Assembly (NCBI GenBank): GCA_029641185.1
Contig: JAPWGK010000038.1
Span: forward strand, 62,001-126,000
DNA length: 64,000 nt
Reading direction: 5' to 3'
DNA from: Pseudofabraea citricarpa
Lineage: Eukaryota; Ascomycota; Leotiomycetes; Helotiales; Dermateaceae
The notes under the pieces are model-generated. The model saw only the letters and a list, made by a program, of their open reading frames with translations. It did no database searches and was not told the DNA's origin. Below, one piece after another: positions 53,764-64,000 of this stretch. Each line of letters starts with the position of its first letter. Within the stretch, counting starts at the first letter, position 1. The position numbers and the translations under genes are program-made.

Positions 53764-54810
53764 ATGGCTCTTGATCGATATGCGGCCGTTCATGCCCCTA
53801 CACCCCAAGGAAGAGGAGATGCCCGACCAACGGCAGAGCAAATTCTTCAAGACCAAAACCTGGTAGGAAACCATTGGGCAGATAAGATAATCCTCATTAC
53901 TGGCGGCACAGCTGGTCTAGGTGCCGAGTCTGCACGAGTATTGCACAAGACGGGAGCCAAAATCTTCATCATGGGACGAGATGTTGCAAAGGGCGAGAGA
54001 CTTGCCCAAGACATCTTAGCCGCCAACCCCGACTACCCGCCCCTCGATGTAATCCAGATGGATCAAAATAGCTTACAGAGCGTTCGTGATGGTGCGGCTG
54101 AGTTTCTCAGGAGAAGTGGAGGGAAACTCAACGTGCTTATGGCCAACGCCGGAATAGTAGCATCACCAGTGAGGAAGACCAAAGATGGATTCGAGACGCT
54201 GTTTGGCGTCAATTATTTGGCGTCCTTTCTCCTCGTTCAACTTCTGGAACCAGCTTTGTTAGCTTCTACGACACCTGAGTTCCATTCACGACTCGTTATC
54301 GTTTCAAGCGCCGGGCATCGAGGTAGTAACATCGACCCAAACAACTATAATCTCGAAGGAGATGACTACAATCCATCTAATGCATACGCCCAGAGTAAGA
54401 CGGCTATGATACTCATGGCCAACGAGTTTGAGCGAAGATACAGCGGTCGAGGTGTACACGGGCTGAGTCTGAATCCTGGGGTGATTATGGGCACCGAGAT
54501 CTCGCGAGGTCTACCTGGTACCTCGGCGTCACGACGAGAACAATATTATAAGATGGAGCCACTGTTGGCTAAGTGGGAGAAGAACGTCGAGCAGGGAGCA
54601 GCGACACAGGTGTGGGCAACTGTGGCCAAGGAGCTAGAAGGAAAAGGAGGGCTGTATTTGGATGATATACAAGTGGCTCAAGAAGCAGATACTACTGGGC
54701 CACCACGATACTGTTTGCCTGGCTGGAAACAGTGGATATGGAATGAGGAGATGGCAGCGAGGCTATGGAAGGACAGTCTGAAGATGGTTGGATTGCCGGA
54801 GGAGAATTGA
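53764..54810 (+). CDS. Short-chain dehydrogenase/reductase 2 (retinol-dehydrogenase-like)
   Basis: Intronless, 348 aa from ATG at 53764 (MALDRYAAVH); a frame opening at 53752 begins with TTG, not ATG. Motifs are TGGTAGLG, VLMANAGIV, IVSSAGHRG and the catalytic YAQSK, with LNPGVIMGT after it. It belongs to the extended group that includes retinol and fungal secondary-metabolite dehydrogenases. The role in the pathway (ketone/alcohol redox) is inferred from context. Confidence 0.9.
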   Translation: MALDRYAAVHAPTPQGRGDARPTAEQILQDQNLVGNHWADKIILITGGTAGLGAESARVLHKTGAKIFIMGRDVAKGERLAQDILAANPDYPPLDVIQMDQNSLQSVRDGAAEFLRRSGGKLNVLMANAGIVASPVRKTKDGFETLFGVNYLASFLLVQLLEPALLASTTPEFHSRLVIVSSAGHRGSNIDPNNYNLEGDDYNPSNAYAQSKTAMILMANEFERRYSGRGVHGLSLNPGVIMGTEISRGLPGTSASRREQYYKMEPLLAKWEKNVEQGAATQVWATVAKELEGKGGLYLDDIQVAQEADTTGPPRYCLPGWKQWIWNEEMAARLWKDSLKMVGLPEEN

Positions 54811-55185
54811 TTCAGTTATATCTGCAAATCAAGTTATTTCGTGAGATTTTCACTCTGGGATAAAACCGCCTCTAAAAGAAAAGTTGAAAGAAATGAAGCA
54901 TAAAAGCTTCCCTACCTAGTGGATGACAATGCAGAGTTCCTGATTATTTGTCGAATGATATCGACGTGATCATGTCAGAACTTTCTCAATCTAATCTTTT
55001 TCTTCTCCTTTTTTTTCAAAGAAAGTTAGATGACATATTATCATTTGAATTGCATTCTAGTGGAAACATTTCTATTTGCTTATAAGCTGGGGCTTTCACA
55101 GTATAGTCGTCGTCTATACTTTATGTTTGAGGTACCAATTTTGTGCATATTGTGCAAGGTTTTGAATACATCTACATTTATCTCG
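54811..55185. other. Convergent intergenic region
   Basis: Short AT-rich spacer between SDR 2 and the methyltransferase 3' ends. Confidence 0.5.
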
Positions 55186-56525
55186 TCATGAATCTACAGC
55201 TGGTCGAGCAATCATGTTGGCGTTATAATAGAACGGGGGTTCGCTGTCAAAACCCACGGCATGCAGGCCTTCGAACCCAGCTTTTTCTAGACGGCGATCC
55301 CATTCTTCAGGTGGAATACATGGTCCATCGGCACGTCCATCTGCACCACCTAGCCACCACCCTGGCAGCATGCCCTGTGTGTGTAAGTGCATCTCCATAC
55401 AATTCATCATTCGTAAGTACTTACCACCATGTAATCTACATACTTGCCCGCTGTTCTTGATTAGTTTATGTGATCTTTCATTGTTTAAAAGGATGAAAAT
55501 AACACTTACGCGGTGACAGTTCTTGGTTAAACAGAAAGCCCTTTGGTTGCAGCAAGGTTCGGCAATTCTTTAATGTCTCAACAAGACATGGTGTGGCGTG
55601 CAAGACCTAACAATCCATTTGATCAGTACTGAAATTATGCCACGGAAGTGTTCCAGACGCATAGAAGGATTGGACATACATTAGAGGCAATCACAAGGTC
55701 ATACGCTCCAGCCTCAAAGCCCTGTTCCCGCGGATCCCGCGAAATATCAAGAGCACGGTACTCGATATTTTCATGTTTCTCAAAGCGCTGCCGAGCCGAG
55801 TCGAAGAAGAGAGGCGAGATATCAGTGAACACATAACTGCTATAGAGCGATTCACCAGAGCTGGATTTTAAGCCAGCCAGAGCACGGGCTGTGGTGCCTC
55901 CAGTGCCCGCACCTATCTCAAGAATGCGGAGTTGAGGGTTGCTGCGACCCATGAGATTGAACAGCGGTCTCACCTCAGAAAGTCCGTTTGCCCAGTCGTA
56001 GAATTTCTCCAGCAGGCCGTCTTTCAAGAGCACCTTGACTAACTTGACACGGCCTTCGACAATGTCGACCACGTTGTCGTATACTCGCCATGGACCTTCG
56101 ATGACGGGCCACAGAAATGTGCCCTTGACACTCTCACGCAGCTCATCCATGGCCTTCAGACGAGCCTCGCTACTCATGGTGACCAATTCGGCAGAATCTG
56201 GGACCTGCGTATATCCTGGCAGTTTGAATCGCTCATACTCAGATGTCAGCCATGAACGGTAACGCTCGAAATGTGGTTTTGTGCAGGTCGCTGCTCGGAG
56301 CTTGTCTTGCATCTCGATGGCACACATAACCCACATCCTTGCTATCATATCCTGTTCCGCTTTCGACTCTCGAGTGGGTTTCATGAGGTCGTTTACGGGC
56401 ACTGGACTCATGCCCGGAGTCCATTGTAAATCCACCATCGTCCAGTCCGATTCCCTTTGGGCATCCATGTTAGAAGATGGGTGAGTGGAGGTATGAGGGA
56501 CAGTGTATACGTCAGTTAAGGACAT
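55186..56525 (-). CDS. Stand-alone PKS-type C-methyltransferase
   Basis: Model complement(join(55186..55374,55425..55450,55510..55606,55680..56525)), 385 aa. The SAM-binding motif is [18 protein letters not shown], followed by [28 protein letters not shown] and [14 protein letters not shown] (across intron 1), then the C-terminal [13 protein letters not shown]. This is the signature set of the C-MeT domain of highly reducing PKSs, here without KS, AT, DH or KR. Exon 3 is only 26 nt. The start could also be the ATG at 56468. It may methylate a PKS intermediate in trans, or be an independent enzyme derived from a PKS domain. Confidence 0.85.
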
Positions 56526-57060
56526 CTTTGGAGTTATCAAGAATGCGCCTTCACAAACCAATGTTCGGCACTGTATTTAATCATTTCCTTTAATATTTGG
56601 GGCCAAATTATTGTTGACATCATTTGGCTAGCTAATCTCCCGACTACAAAGTACATTTTGATCTTAGAGGCTACCTACACAGCCAGCCTTTCGGCGGGAG
56701 GCGTTGATCCACTTACTAAATCCCGACGCACTCGGACCCCTGTTTCGATAGACCTCGCGGATATTCTTTAATGTCGGGGGATTATCAGACTACCATAAGG
56801 ACCATGAGGTCAATTTATTGGTAAGATGGAGTGTGTTTAGCCAATCTTATTTTAGTCCTTCATTGCAGCTCTCGTACATGAGAACCCTCGACTACAGCAA
56901 CATATCAATATTATTTGTCCTCACTTATTATAAACTTGAGGTCTTAAACTTCTGGTTTGTTTTTCGTAAAAAAATTATATATTTTCGATTAAGAGATATT
57001 ACTTAAATATGAATACATGCATACTATTCATTCTACCCAAAAGTTTCCGACTCTGTCTAG
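56526..57060. other. Promoter of the methyltransferase and 3' flank of the CYP505 gene
   Basis: No gene. The right half is very TA-rich. No convincing copy of the CGGN8CGG motif was found here. Confidence 0.45.
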
Positions 57061-60000
57061 CTAATCAAATACGTCTATAGCATATCGTGTATTCTGTAAC
57101 CCGGCAAACCATTTCCTCATATCCTCTCGGGAGCTCTCCTTGCCATGCTTCTTCTCAACATCCAAGAACATGTCAATGAACGTGTCTTTTACAGACTCGC
57201 TCACAGCCCGGCTGCCACAAATGTAAACTTGTGCCCCTTGATCCCACGAATGCATTGCGTGATCTTTTTCTTTCCACAACCGGTCCTGAACATGTCTACA
57301 TCCCTCGCTTTCTTCAGTCTTCCGACTATAAGCCCTTTTTACACAAACCACACCTCTCTTTTCCCAGGTGTCAAGCTCTTGGCTGTACAAATCATCCTTA
57401 CTCGGCTCACGACAACCAAAATAGAGCATCGCTGGAGCAAGTTTCCGCCCAGCGCCTTGAATAGCTGCCCGCTCTTGAATAAAGCCTCGGAAAGGAGCAA
57501 TACCTGTGCCAGCCGCAATCATGATAAGGGGAGTTTTCTCGGCGTCGGCGGGTAGATGGAAAGCCACGTGTGATGGACGAATAGAAACATGCATTATGTC
57601 TCCCTCTCGCAGGCTGGATAGGTAGCTGGTTGCTACTCCGACATGCCGTTTTTCGTCGTCAGCGAGACAGGGCTCGTTCAGTACCGAGTAAGTCAATACA
57701 ACGTGATCGGATCTCCAGAGCGGGGATGAGCCAATGCTATATTGTCTGACACGCATGGGAGGCAGCATGGGCAGGAATGATGAGATTGGGAGGTTGATTT
57801 TGGGGTTTAACTCCAGCAGGTCGAGAATTGAGAGGCGCTTGGCTACAATCTCTTGGGCGTAGTGGTCATCCGCAGCAAGGTATTGGAGTTTCTCTTTCGT
57901 GACCTGATCTTGAGCAAAGTTTGCAAGCGTAAAGAGGTTGCGTTTGGTGGCAGGTTGAGCAAGTTCTACATATGAACCAAATATGTCCACGGCTGGTACG
58001 GAGACGTTGTCTGGAAGTGGAGTGAGTGCATTTGCTGAGATGGTGAGGTGGGCATCCCATGGCAGGTGGAAATGCCGCATCACTCGGTTAACATTATCTC
58101 TTGGATTGACTGGTAGAACGGCAAGGTAGTCACCCACTTTGTAGCTCATACCTGGAGGTAACTGAATCTCCATATATTGCTTCTTGATGGATGCATCCTT
58201 AGCAGTGAGAATCCTGGTGGCAGTCACAGACGCCTCCTTGACGTCTTGATGCAGGGTCAACTTCCGAGGGCTAGTAACTTGGACGCTCAGAGCTGCTCCT
58301 TCGGGCGGAGAAGCACCGTACCTCTTTATGAGTGTTGGCCAGAGGACATCGTCTTCCCAAGTCTCGAAGTCGGTTAGCTCGTTTCCTTCTGCAACATCAG
58401 AGAGGCCAAGCGATGCAATCCTGGAACCTCCATGCTTCTCAATAGATGAGTCAACAAGCCTTGGGATGCGGTGGAACGTAGAAGCCCAATCATGATTGCC
58501 GCAACCAAAAACAGCGTAAGAAACGTCCTTCAGGCTTTCCCCTCCCTTGATATTTTCCAGCCAGTTGACGAAGCGAGCAGCGTTGTCCGGTGGCTGTCCC
58601 TCGTACGAAGCTGTGATAATAACCACTGGTTCGTTGGTAGGTAGTTTTTCGGCGGCATTATCAACACAATCCACAGTACTTGCCCGGAAGCCATGTGAGA
58701 AAGCATTAGCAGCAAGTCGTTCAGCCATAGATTGACAAGTTCCACTGTTGGAGCCATAGTAAATACTTATTGGTTTTCCATCATGGTTTGATACGACAGC
58801 TCCATTAATGGCAGTGGCTGGTCCTGACTTGACTGGTGCCGTTGTACCAGCAAGTCTATGTTCGAGCTCTGCAGCTCTCAATGCATCGCGTGGAGTTGCG
58901 CGAATTTTGAAATTCGCCGGTTTGACTGTCAATGTTTGCTTAAGTGCCAGCGTGTAATCTGGATCATCGAACTCAAAGTCGAAGTTCTGCAACAACATCG
59001 CAATTACTAGCAAAGCTTCCTGCCATGCAAATGGCCGACCGATGCATCCTCGCGTACCATTGCCAAATGGTTTCCAGGAGTTCGGGAATTCTTTATTTAA
59101 GCGGTCAAAATTCCCGTCAAGCATGCGGTCGGGCTTGAACTCCTTGACGTCTTCTCCGTATACCGTGGGATCGAGGTGAGACAAGCCCACAAGCACAATT
59201 ACGAGTTCACCTGCGCGGACGACGTATTTACCTCCGACAATCTCGTCGTTTTTAGCAGCAACATTGAATACAGGAAGAGGCGGTGTGAGACGCAACGTCT
59301 CCCTAAGAACCTAATAGATAACGTAAGCTTGAATCATTCCAGTAATTGAAATTTCAGTGAACATGACCTACAGCTGAAATATAGGAGAGCTTGGATAAAT
59401 GCTCAAACCTGATCGGTGTTTTCCCGCAGACGTCGTCCACTTCCTTCTGGGCCTTTCGGTACATTTCAGGGTGCTTCATTAGATGATACAATGCAAATGA
59501 GAGCATTCCCGAAGTAGTTTCATGGCCGGCAATTAGGAACGTGATCAGATTATCCAGAATGCTCTGTTCAGTCATTTTTTGCCCGGTCTTAGGATCGACG
59601 CCGTCAAGCATGGCGGAAAGCAAATCCTTACGGCCATCTAAATTTTTCTCAGCCTTGCGCTCCTGCAAAATCTCACTGGCCGTCTTCCTCATCACTTCAA
59701 TATCGCTGAAGAACTTTTTGTCCTTTCCACGGTAGAAAACCGAGGGGATTGGTAATCTTCGAGCTCTGTCTCCGCTCTCCGTTAAAAAGTCGCCCATCGC
59801 TTGAACGAAAGGGTGCACGCCATCTTTGTAATAACTGTTGAATCGAAAGTCCATCGAACATAGCGCTATCGTGTCAAGTGTTAGTCGGGTGAAGTCATCG
59901 GTGACGGTTATAGGTGAATTTTTTCCGTATCGCGCCCACTTCATGGCCAGTTGGCTGGCAATGTCATACATTCCATCGAACATAACTCGAAGGGATGAAG

Positions 60001-60525
60001 GTCCAAAGGCAGGCACGAGAATTCTATGTGCGATACCCCAATTAGGCTCCTGTTCTCCATCGATCGCCTTTTTGCCTTGTTAGCTTTATCTGACTTCAGT
60101 CTTACAAAGCTTATTGAATATCAACTTACTGTGAAGAGGCCATCGTGTATTGCATGTCTCATCTCCTATAGCCCAATCATCAAAAGTTAGAAATGATGGG
60201 TTTTATGAATGGTATATTTTTATGTACCTTAAGGGCTGATATAGTCTTTGGGAAGCGCTTCTCGTCGCAGAACTCAGTTACCATAGCGTGACTATTGGCA
60301 ATGATGAATGTTTGACCTGGGAAACGCATACGATAGATCTCGCCTTGATATCAGACAGAACGCTTAGTAAGTGTTTGTCGAATGCATAATGTCCAGCTAC
60401 GTTATCTTACCATGTTTTTCAGCCAATTCAAATAACGATTTGAGAGGCAATTCCATGTCAATGTCGAAAAGGTTCCCTAGGAATGGCCAGCCCGGAGGCT
60501 CAGGAATTCCAGTTGTTTTGCCCAT
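57061..60525 (-). CDS. CYP505 P450-reductase fusion (P450foxy-type)
   Basis: Model complement(join(57061..59310,59372..60067,60130..60165,60228..60343,60411..60525)), 1070 aa. No membrane anchor. The P450 part has FLIAGHETTSG, the ExxR RETLRL (across intron 4) and the heme loop KPFGNGTRGCIGRPFAWQE. The reductase part has an FMN domain (ISIYYGSNSGTCQSMAERLA), FAD binding RQYSIGSS, NADPH binding GTGIAPFRGFIQE and FGCREPSKDDLY. P450foxy (CYP505A1) hydroxylates fatty acids near the omega end; here, a pathway substrate is possible. Exon 3 is 36 nt; the exon 4 acceptor (AAAAAG) was set by reading phase. Divergent from the oxidase at 61346. Confidence 0.95.
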
Positions 60526-61345
60526 AATTCAATGATTTCTGGTGTAATCGATTATTTTGATAGTAAAGGAATTGGATGCTTGAGTGACCAGCGTCATTTC
60601 TATGACTAACTGTCTCTGACAATGTATAGCAGTCAACTGATGAATAAGCAAGCTCAGGACAGCTATCGGAATCGGAGGGTATTGTAAGTATCACCGGTAG
60701 AGATTTGAAACGAAGACATGTTATTGGAGAGCTGATAGAAAAACCACAGAATTATCTAGACTTACTTGCTATTAGACAAAGCATTGTTCCCTTGCGTTAC
60801 TCGCTTAACTTTCCTAGTCCAAGCTTAGTGCTCACCAGACGTAGGACGATTTATCGTAAAATCAACCCAATCAACACCAGTCTGTCAATCTCATCCTTGG
60901 TAGGTAGATACCGTTCATTATGTATGTGTGGGGCGTGTGGCGTCATTGCTAAGGTCGGCCTTTTACTGTAGATCAAAAGTGGTTCATGATTCGGTAATTG
61001 TTTTAAATGGAACTATTTTTTGGCTTAGGATAAATGATGAGCCTGGTGATTGTCCTACCCAGTTACCAATGAGAAATCAGTTGAAGGATTCTGAAGTAAC
61101 AATCTCCGAAAAGAAGCAAGGCTCCCATCGGTCGTTTGTACGATGTAAGTAAGCGAGCAATCCTGAGCCTGGAGAAATTACGTACAGTATGGATCATGAT
61201 TACGCCTCATCAGCCATGTTGGAGCAGTATGTTACTCCATAAATTTGATACGGCCTATGCCCTAAAATCTATATTTAGATGCAATGTTTTACAAATCATA
61301 TATATTTGGTGAGGGTACAGTGACGCTTGACTGCAGTTTCCCGCC
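60526..61345. promoter_or_regulatory. Divergent promoter region, CYP505 / BBE oxidase
   Basis: 820 bp between start codons. Contains scattered CGG triplets (near 60669 and 60692) but no exact copy of the 14-bp motif. Confidence 0.4.
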
Positions 61346-63178
61346 ATGTTACTCGGACCGGTTATTTTGTCCCTCTTTCTAGGTCTGGTCTCTGGCCGGA
61401 ATATACCCCGGCTCTATGAAAATACAACCTGTAGATCTATCCCCGGAGATTCTCGGTGGCCGTCTACAGACGAATGGCATTCCCTCAACGAGACTGTCAA
61501 CGGTCGTCTTATTGCAACGGTTCCACTTCCAAGCGTCTGCCATTTGGAACCATTTGGCACCTACAATGAGGATGTATGTAGTGCAATGAAGACAGCATGG
61601 CTCAACGACCAGACTTTGTAAGTTATGTTCCAAACTTCTATTTTAACATAGTTATTGATACAGCATTTGCTGTAGTTTGAATTCTGCCGCCGAGGTCATG
61701 AACGCCTATATTCAAAACTATACATGCGTCCCTTTTACTCCAGCGTCTCAACCGTGTGAGCTGGGTAACTACGTCAGCTACTCCATCGATGTTGCTGGCG
61801 CTGGCGATGTCATTGCTGGTATCGAATTTGCTCGCAAGAACAATATCCGATTGGTTATTAAGAATACTGGCCATGAGTACGACTATTTAACTCTTGTATA
61901 AATTGTTGACTAAGCATTGACTGTTGTTTTAGTTTCGCGGGCAAGTCAACTGGCACGGGGGCTCTCTCCCTTTGGACTCACCATTTGAATACCACCGACA
62001 TTATAACGTCTTATCAAAGTGCTGAATATAATGGCGCCGCCGCCAAACTCGGAGCCGGTGTCATAGGAGGAACAGTCTACGGAATCATTGGTGCAGCAGG
62101 CTATCGAATTTTAGGTGGAACCTGCCCGACGGTTGGGCTTGCTGGCGGATATACATCAGGCGGTGGTCATTCCTTGCTCAATGGGGCCTATGGAATGGCA
62201 GCAGATGCTGTCCTTGAATGGGAGGTCATCACTGCCCAAGGAGAGCATTTAATTGCTACTCCATCTAACAATACCGACTTGTACTGGGCTTTGAGCGGTG
62301 GTGGTGCCGGCACTTTTGCTGTCGTGCTCAGTATGACAACTAAGATCTTTCCTGACGGGCCAATTGGTAGCGGAATCCTACTTTTCGATATAACGGAAAA
62401 TTACTGGCCAGCTATCGAAGACTTATGGGCCTTCCTGCCACAGTTTGTGGATGCTGGGCCGAATACTTGGGATTTTGCGCTCACTCCGACTGGTTTCCAA
62501 GCATATGCCATTACGGTTCCCGATAAAAATGCCAGCGAAGTCCAGGAATTGATGCAACCCTACCTCGACAATCTAACAGGACGGGGTATCAACTACACTT
62601 ACACGCCGACAGAATCTGCAAATTACCTTGCATATTTTTCTAGTAGATTTGGACCTGGTGTCGTGGGGGCCGGACCGGCGACTGTCCAACTTGCTTCACG
62701 TTTGATCCCTCGTGCCGCCGTGCTTGACCCCGATCAGAACAAGGCCATCGTGGATGCTCTGCGTGCTTTTGTAGACAATGAGTTCTGGAGTGTGGGCTGT
62801 CATGCCCTTAACGTGAAGGACATCGATCATCCGGACAACGCAGTCCTGCCTAACTGGCGCGATGCTATTGCGACCTGTAATATCGTGAGCTACTGGGATT
62901 GGAATGTCACTCGATCTGAAATGCAAGCTCGGAAAGAACTACTAGTTGATACCTTGATTCCAGCTCTCGAGGAGGCTACCCCTGGATCAGGTACGTACTT
63001 GAACGAAATCGATGCTCAATGGAAGGGTGACTGGATAACTGAGTTGTACGGAGAGAATTATCCTCGCTTGCTTGAAATCAAGAACAAGTATGACCCTGCG
63101 CACGTGTTTTATGCCTACACTGCTGTTGGAAGTGACTCTTGGGTTACTGATGGCAGTGGCCGTCTTTGTAGAGCCTGA
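61346..63178 (+). CDS. Secreted BBE-type FAD-linked oxidase (bicovalent FAD)
   Basis: Model join(61346..61617,61676..61876,61933..63178), 572 aa. The signal peptide is MLLGPVILSLFLGLVSG. The FAD-attaching His is in KNTGHDF (near residue 157), restored by using the GTACGA donor inside a GAG codon at 61877. The Cys is in GGTCPTVGLAGG (near 222), so 8alpha-histidyl and 6-S-cysteinyl links are predicted. The C-terminus has the BBE domain (YDPAHVFYAYTAVGSD). Such enzymes oxidise alcohols, sugars or pathway intermediates with O2. The first intron may instead end at 61663, adding four residues. Confidence 0.9.
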
Positions 63179-63499
63179 TTAGTGAAGAAATGTTAGAACA
63201 GGAGGATTTGAAGAATTTGTTGTAGACTACGTATGTTTGATTGAATCTGATCACTATGTACTTTTTACCTTTGTTGAGGTATTTTAAGCATTCCGTGCTG
63301 TCTAGATGATATGTCTTTTCTACATTCTCATTCACTCACTTCCGTCAAAAATATACTTCGCTTAATTTGGGGTTGAAGACCAAGAAAAATAGAGTCCTCA
63401 AAGAGGTGAATCTATGATATCCTGAATTTTCTCTAATGTATCAAAAGGTGCATAAAAAAACTAAGTCTTAAGTACACACATAATAGCCTCAAGTTGTTT
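63179..63499. other. Convergent intergenic region
   Basis: Spacer between the oxidase and the partial P450; nothing else supported. Confidence 0.5.
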
Positions 63500-64000
63500 T
63501 TATAGTTCCACCTCAGACTGACGTCTCCGCAGCATAATCTGAACTGTTGGATCCGAATCCAGCATAATTCCACTGGCAAATATTAGGGGATCAGTCTGAG
63601 ATGGGCTAAGTTTCCATTCGTACTTCAACAGCATGTGACAGAGCGCAATTTTGATTTCATTTGCAGCCAGGAAGCGACCTGGGCAGGCATGCTTGCCATG
63701 CCCAAAAGCAATATGCTCTGGTCGAGTCGTGGTCAATTGCCAGGCGTTCTCGTTACCTGGTTGTTCACGCAACCGCAAGAATCGGTATCCATCAAACTGA
63801 TTCGGGTTGGGGTAGACTTCTGGATCCCATAATGCATGGCTAGACACGCCAAGTTTGGTGCCTTGAGGTATAAGGGTTCCGTCAGGTAGACGCGTGTTTG
63901 CCATGGCCACACGATTCATATTGACTATACCAAGTGTTACTTATTCGCTAGTTTGGGAAGATTTGGATAATGATGAGAGTTTACCTGACATAGGAGGTTT
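63500..64000 (-). CDS. Cytochrome P450, C-terminal part (cut by window edge)
   Basis: Partial model complement(join(63500..63924,63985..>64000)). The visible part holds the C-terminal 147 residues. The PERF-like motif is FDGYRFLRLR, and the heme loop is AFGHGKHACPGRFLAANEIK, typical of fungal secondary-metabolite P450s of the ent-kaurene-oxidase / CYP68-type superfamily. The exon junction PPMS-VNMNRVAMA is supported by GTAAAC...GTATAG sites. The rest lies beyond the right edge, which shows that the gene run continues. Confidence 0.88.

Noticed and set aside
46754..64000. PKS, NRPS or terpene synthase core gene
   Set aside because: No KS, AT, adenylation, condensation or terpene synthase motif is present; the methyltransferase has the C-MeT region only.
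1..64000. CRISPR arrays, phage genes or bacterial operons
   Set aside because: None seen; gene structure with introns is fungal throughout.

Overview
The window is nuclear DNA of a filamentous ascomycete (Pezizomycotina; the class cannot be fixed from sequence alone). The evidence is: many short GT-AG introns of about 45-110 nt with CTAAC/CTGAC-like branch sites, tRNA genes with introns after position 37, a HET-domain gene, fungal enzyme families (CYP505, peroxygenase, GMC oxidoreductases, GH76), and TA-rich gene-poor stretches between gene islands that look like RIP-degraded DNA. There are no bacterial operons, CRISPR arrays or phage genes. All exon models below were worked out by hand from splice sites, reading phase and family similarity.

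Layout. 0-4.7 kb: TA-rich DNA, a truncated and a full copy of an unrecognised gene family, and a Pol III-like repeat unit. 4.7-10.2 kb: a divergent maltose-utilisation pair (GH13 maltase and alpha-glucoside permease) with two CGGN8CGG sites between them. 10.2-15.9 kb: two intron-containing tRNA-Glu(CUC) genes, a Cys-rich ORF, a disrupted secreted-protein gene, TA-rich DNA. 16-17.5 kb: second full member of the unrecognised family, with a 782-nt intron filled by an 18-bp minisatellite. 17.8-19.7 kb: GH76 (Dfg5/Dcw1-like) cell-wall enzyme. 21.9-24.4 kb: HET-domain protein. 26.6-36.1 kb: CYP52-like P450, then a GMC oxidoreductase and a heme-thiolate peroxygenase transcribed divergently, then a second GMC oxidoreductase. 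37.1-38.6 kb: APH/choline-kinase-fold phosphotransferase. 39.6-40.9 kb: third full member of the unrecognised family. 41.3-42.4 kb: four tandem ~280-bp repeats, each with a fold supported by compensatory base changes and followed by an oligo-T run. 43.2-45.3 kb: TPR-SET protein. 46.7-64 kb: a run of secondary-metabolism tailoring genes (two SDRs, three P450s including a CYP505 fusion and one cut off by the window edge, a LovC-like enoyl reductase, a LovD-like beta-lactamase-fold enzyme, a stand-alone PKS-type C-methyltransferase, a BBE-type oxidase), mostly in divergent pairs. No PKS, NRPS or terpene synthase core gene is in the window.

How the genes may work together. The maltase/permease pair is a substrate-uptake-and-hydrolysis module. 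The GMC oxidoreductases could supply the H2O2 that the peroxygenase consumes. The 46.7-64 kb genes look like one co-regulated metabolite pathway whose core synthase would lie beyond the right edge or elsewhere; a 14-bp motif CGG(T/G)AGGTTTTCGG occurs in two of its promoters. The two most novel-looking items are the covarying structured tandem repeat at 41.3-42.4 kb and the three-member gene family, in which each full copy has its own tandem-repeat expansion and all share a phase-2 intron before a conserved C-terminal domain.
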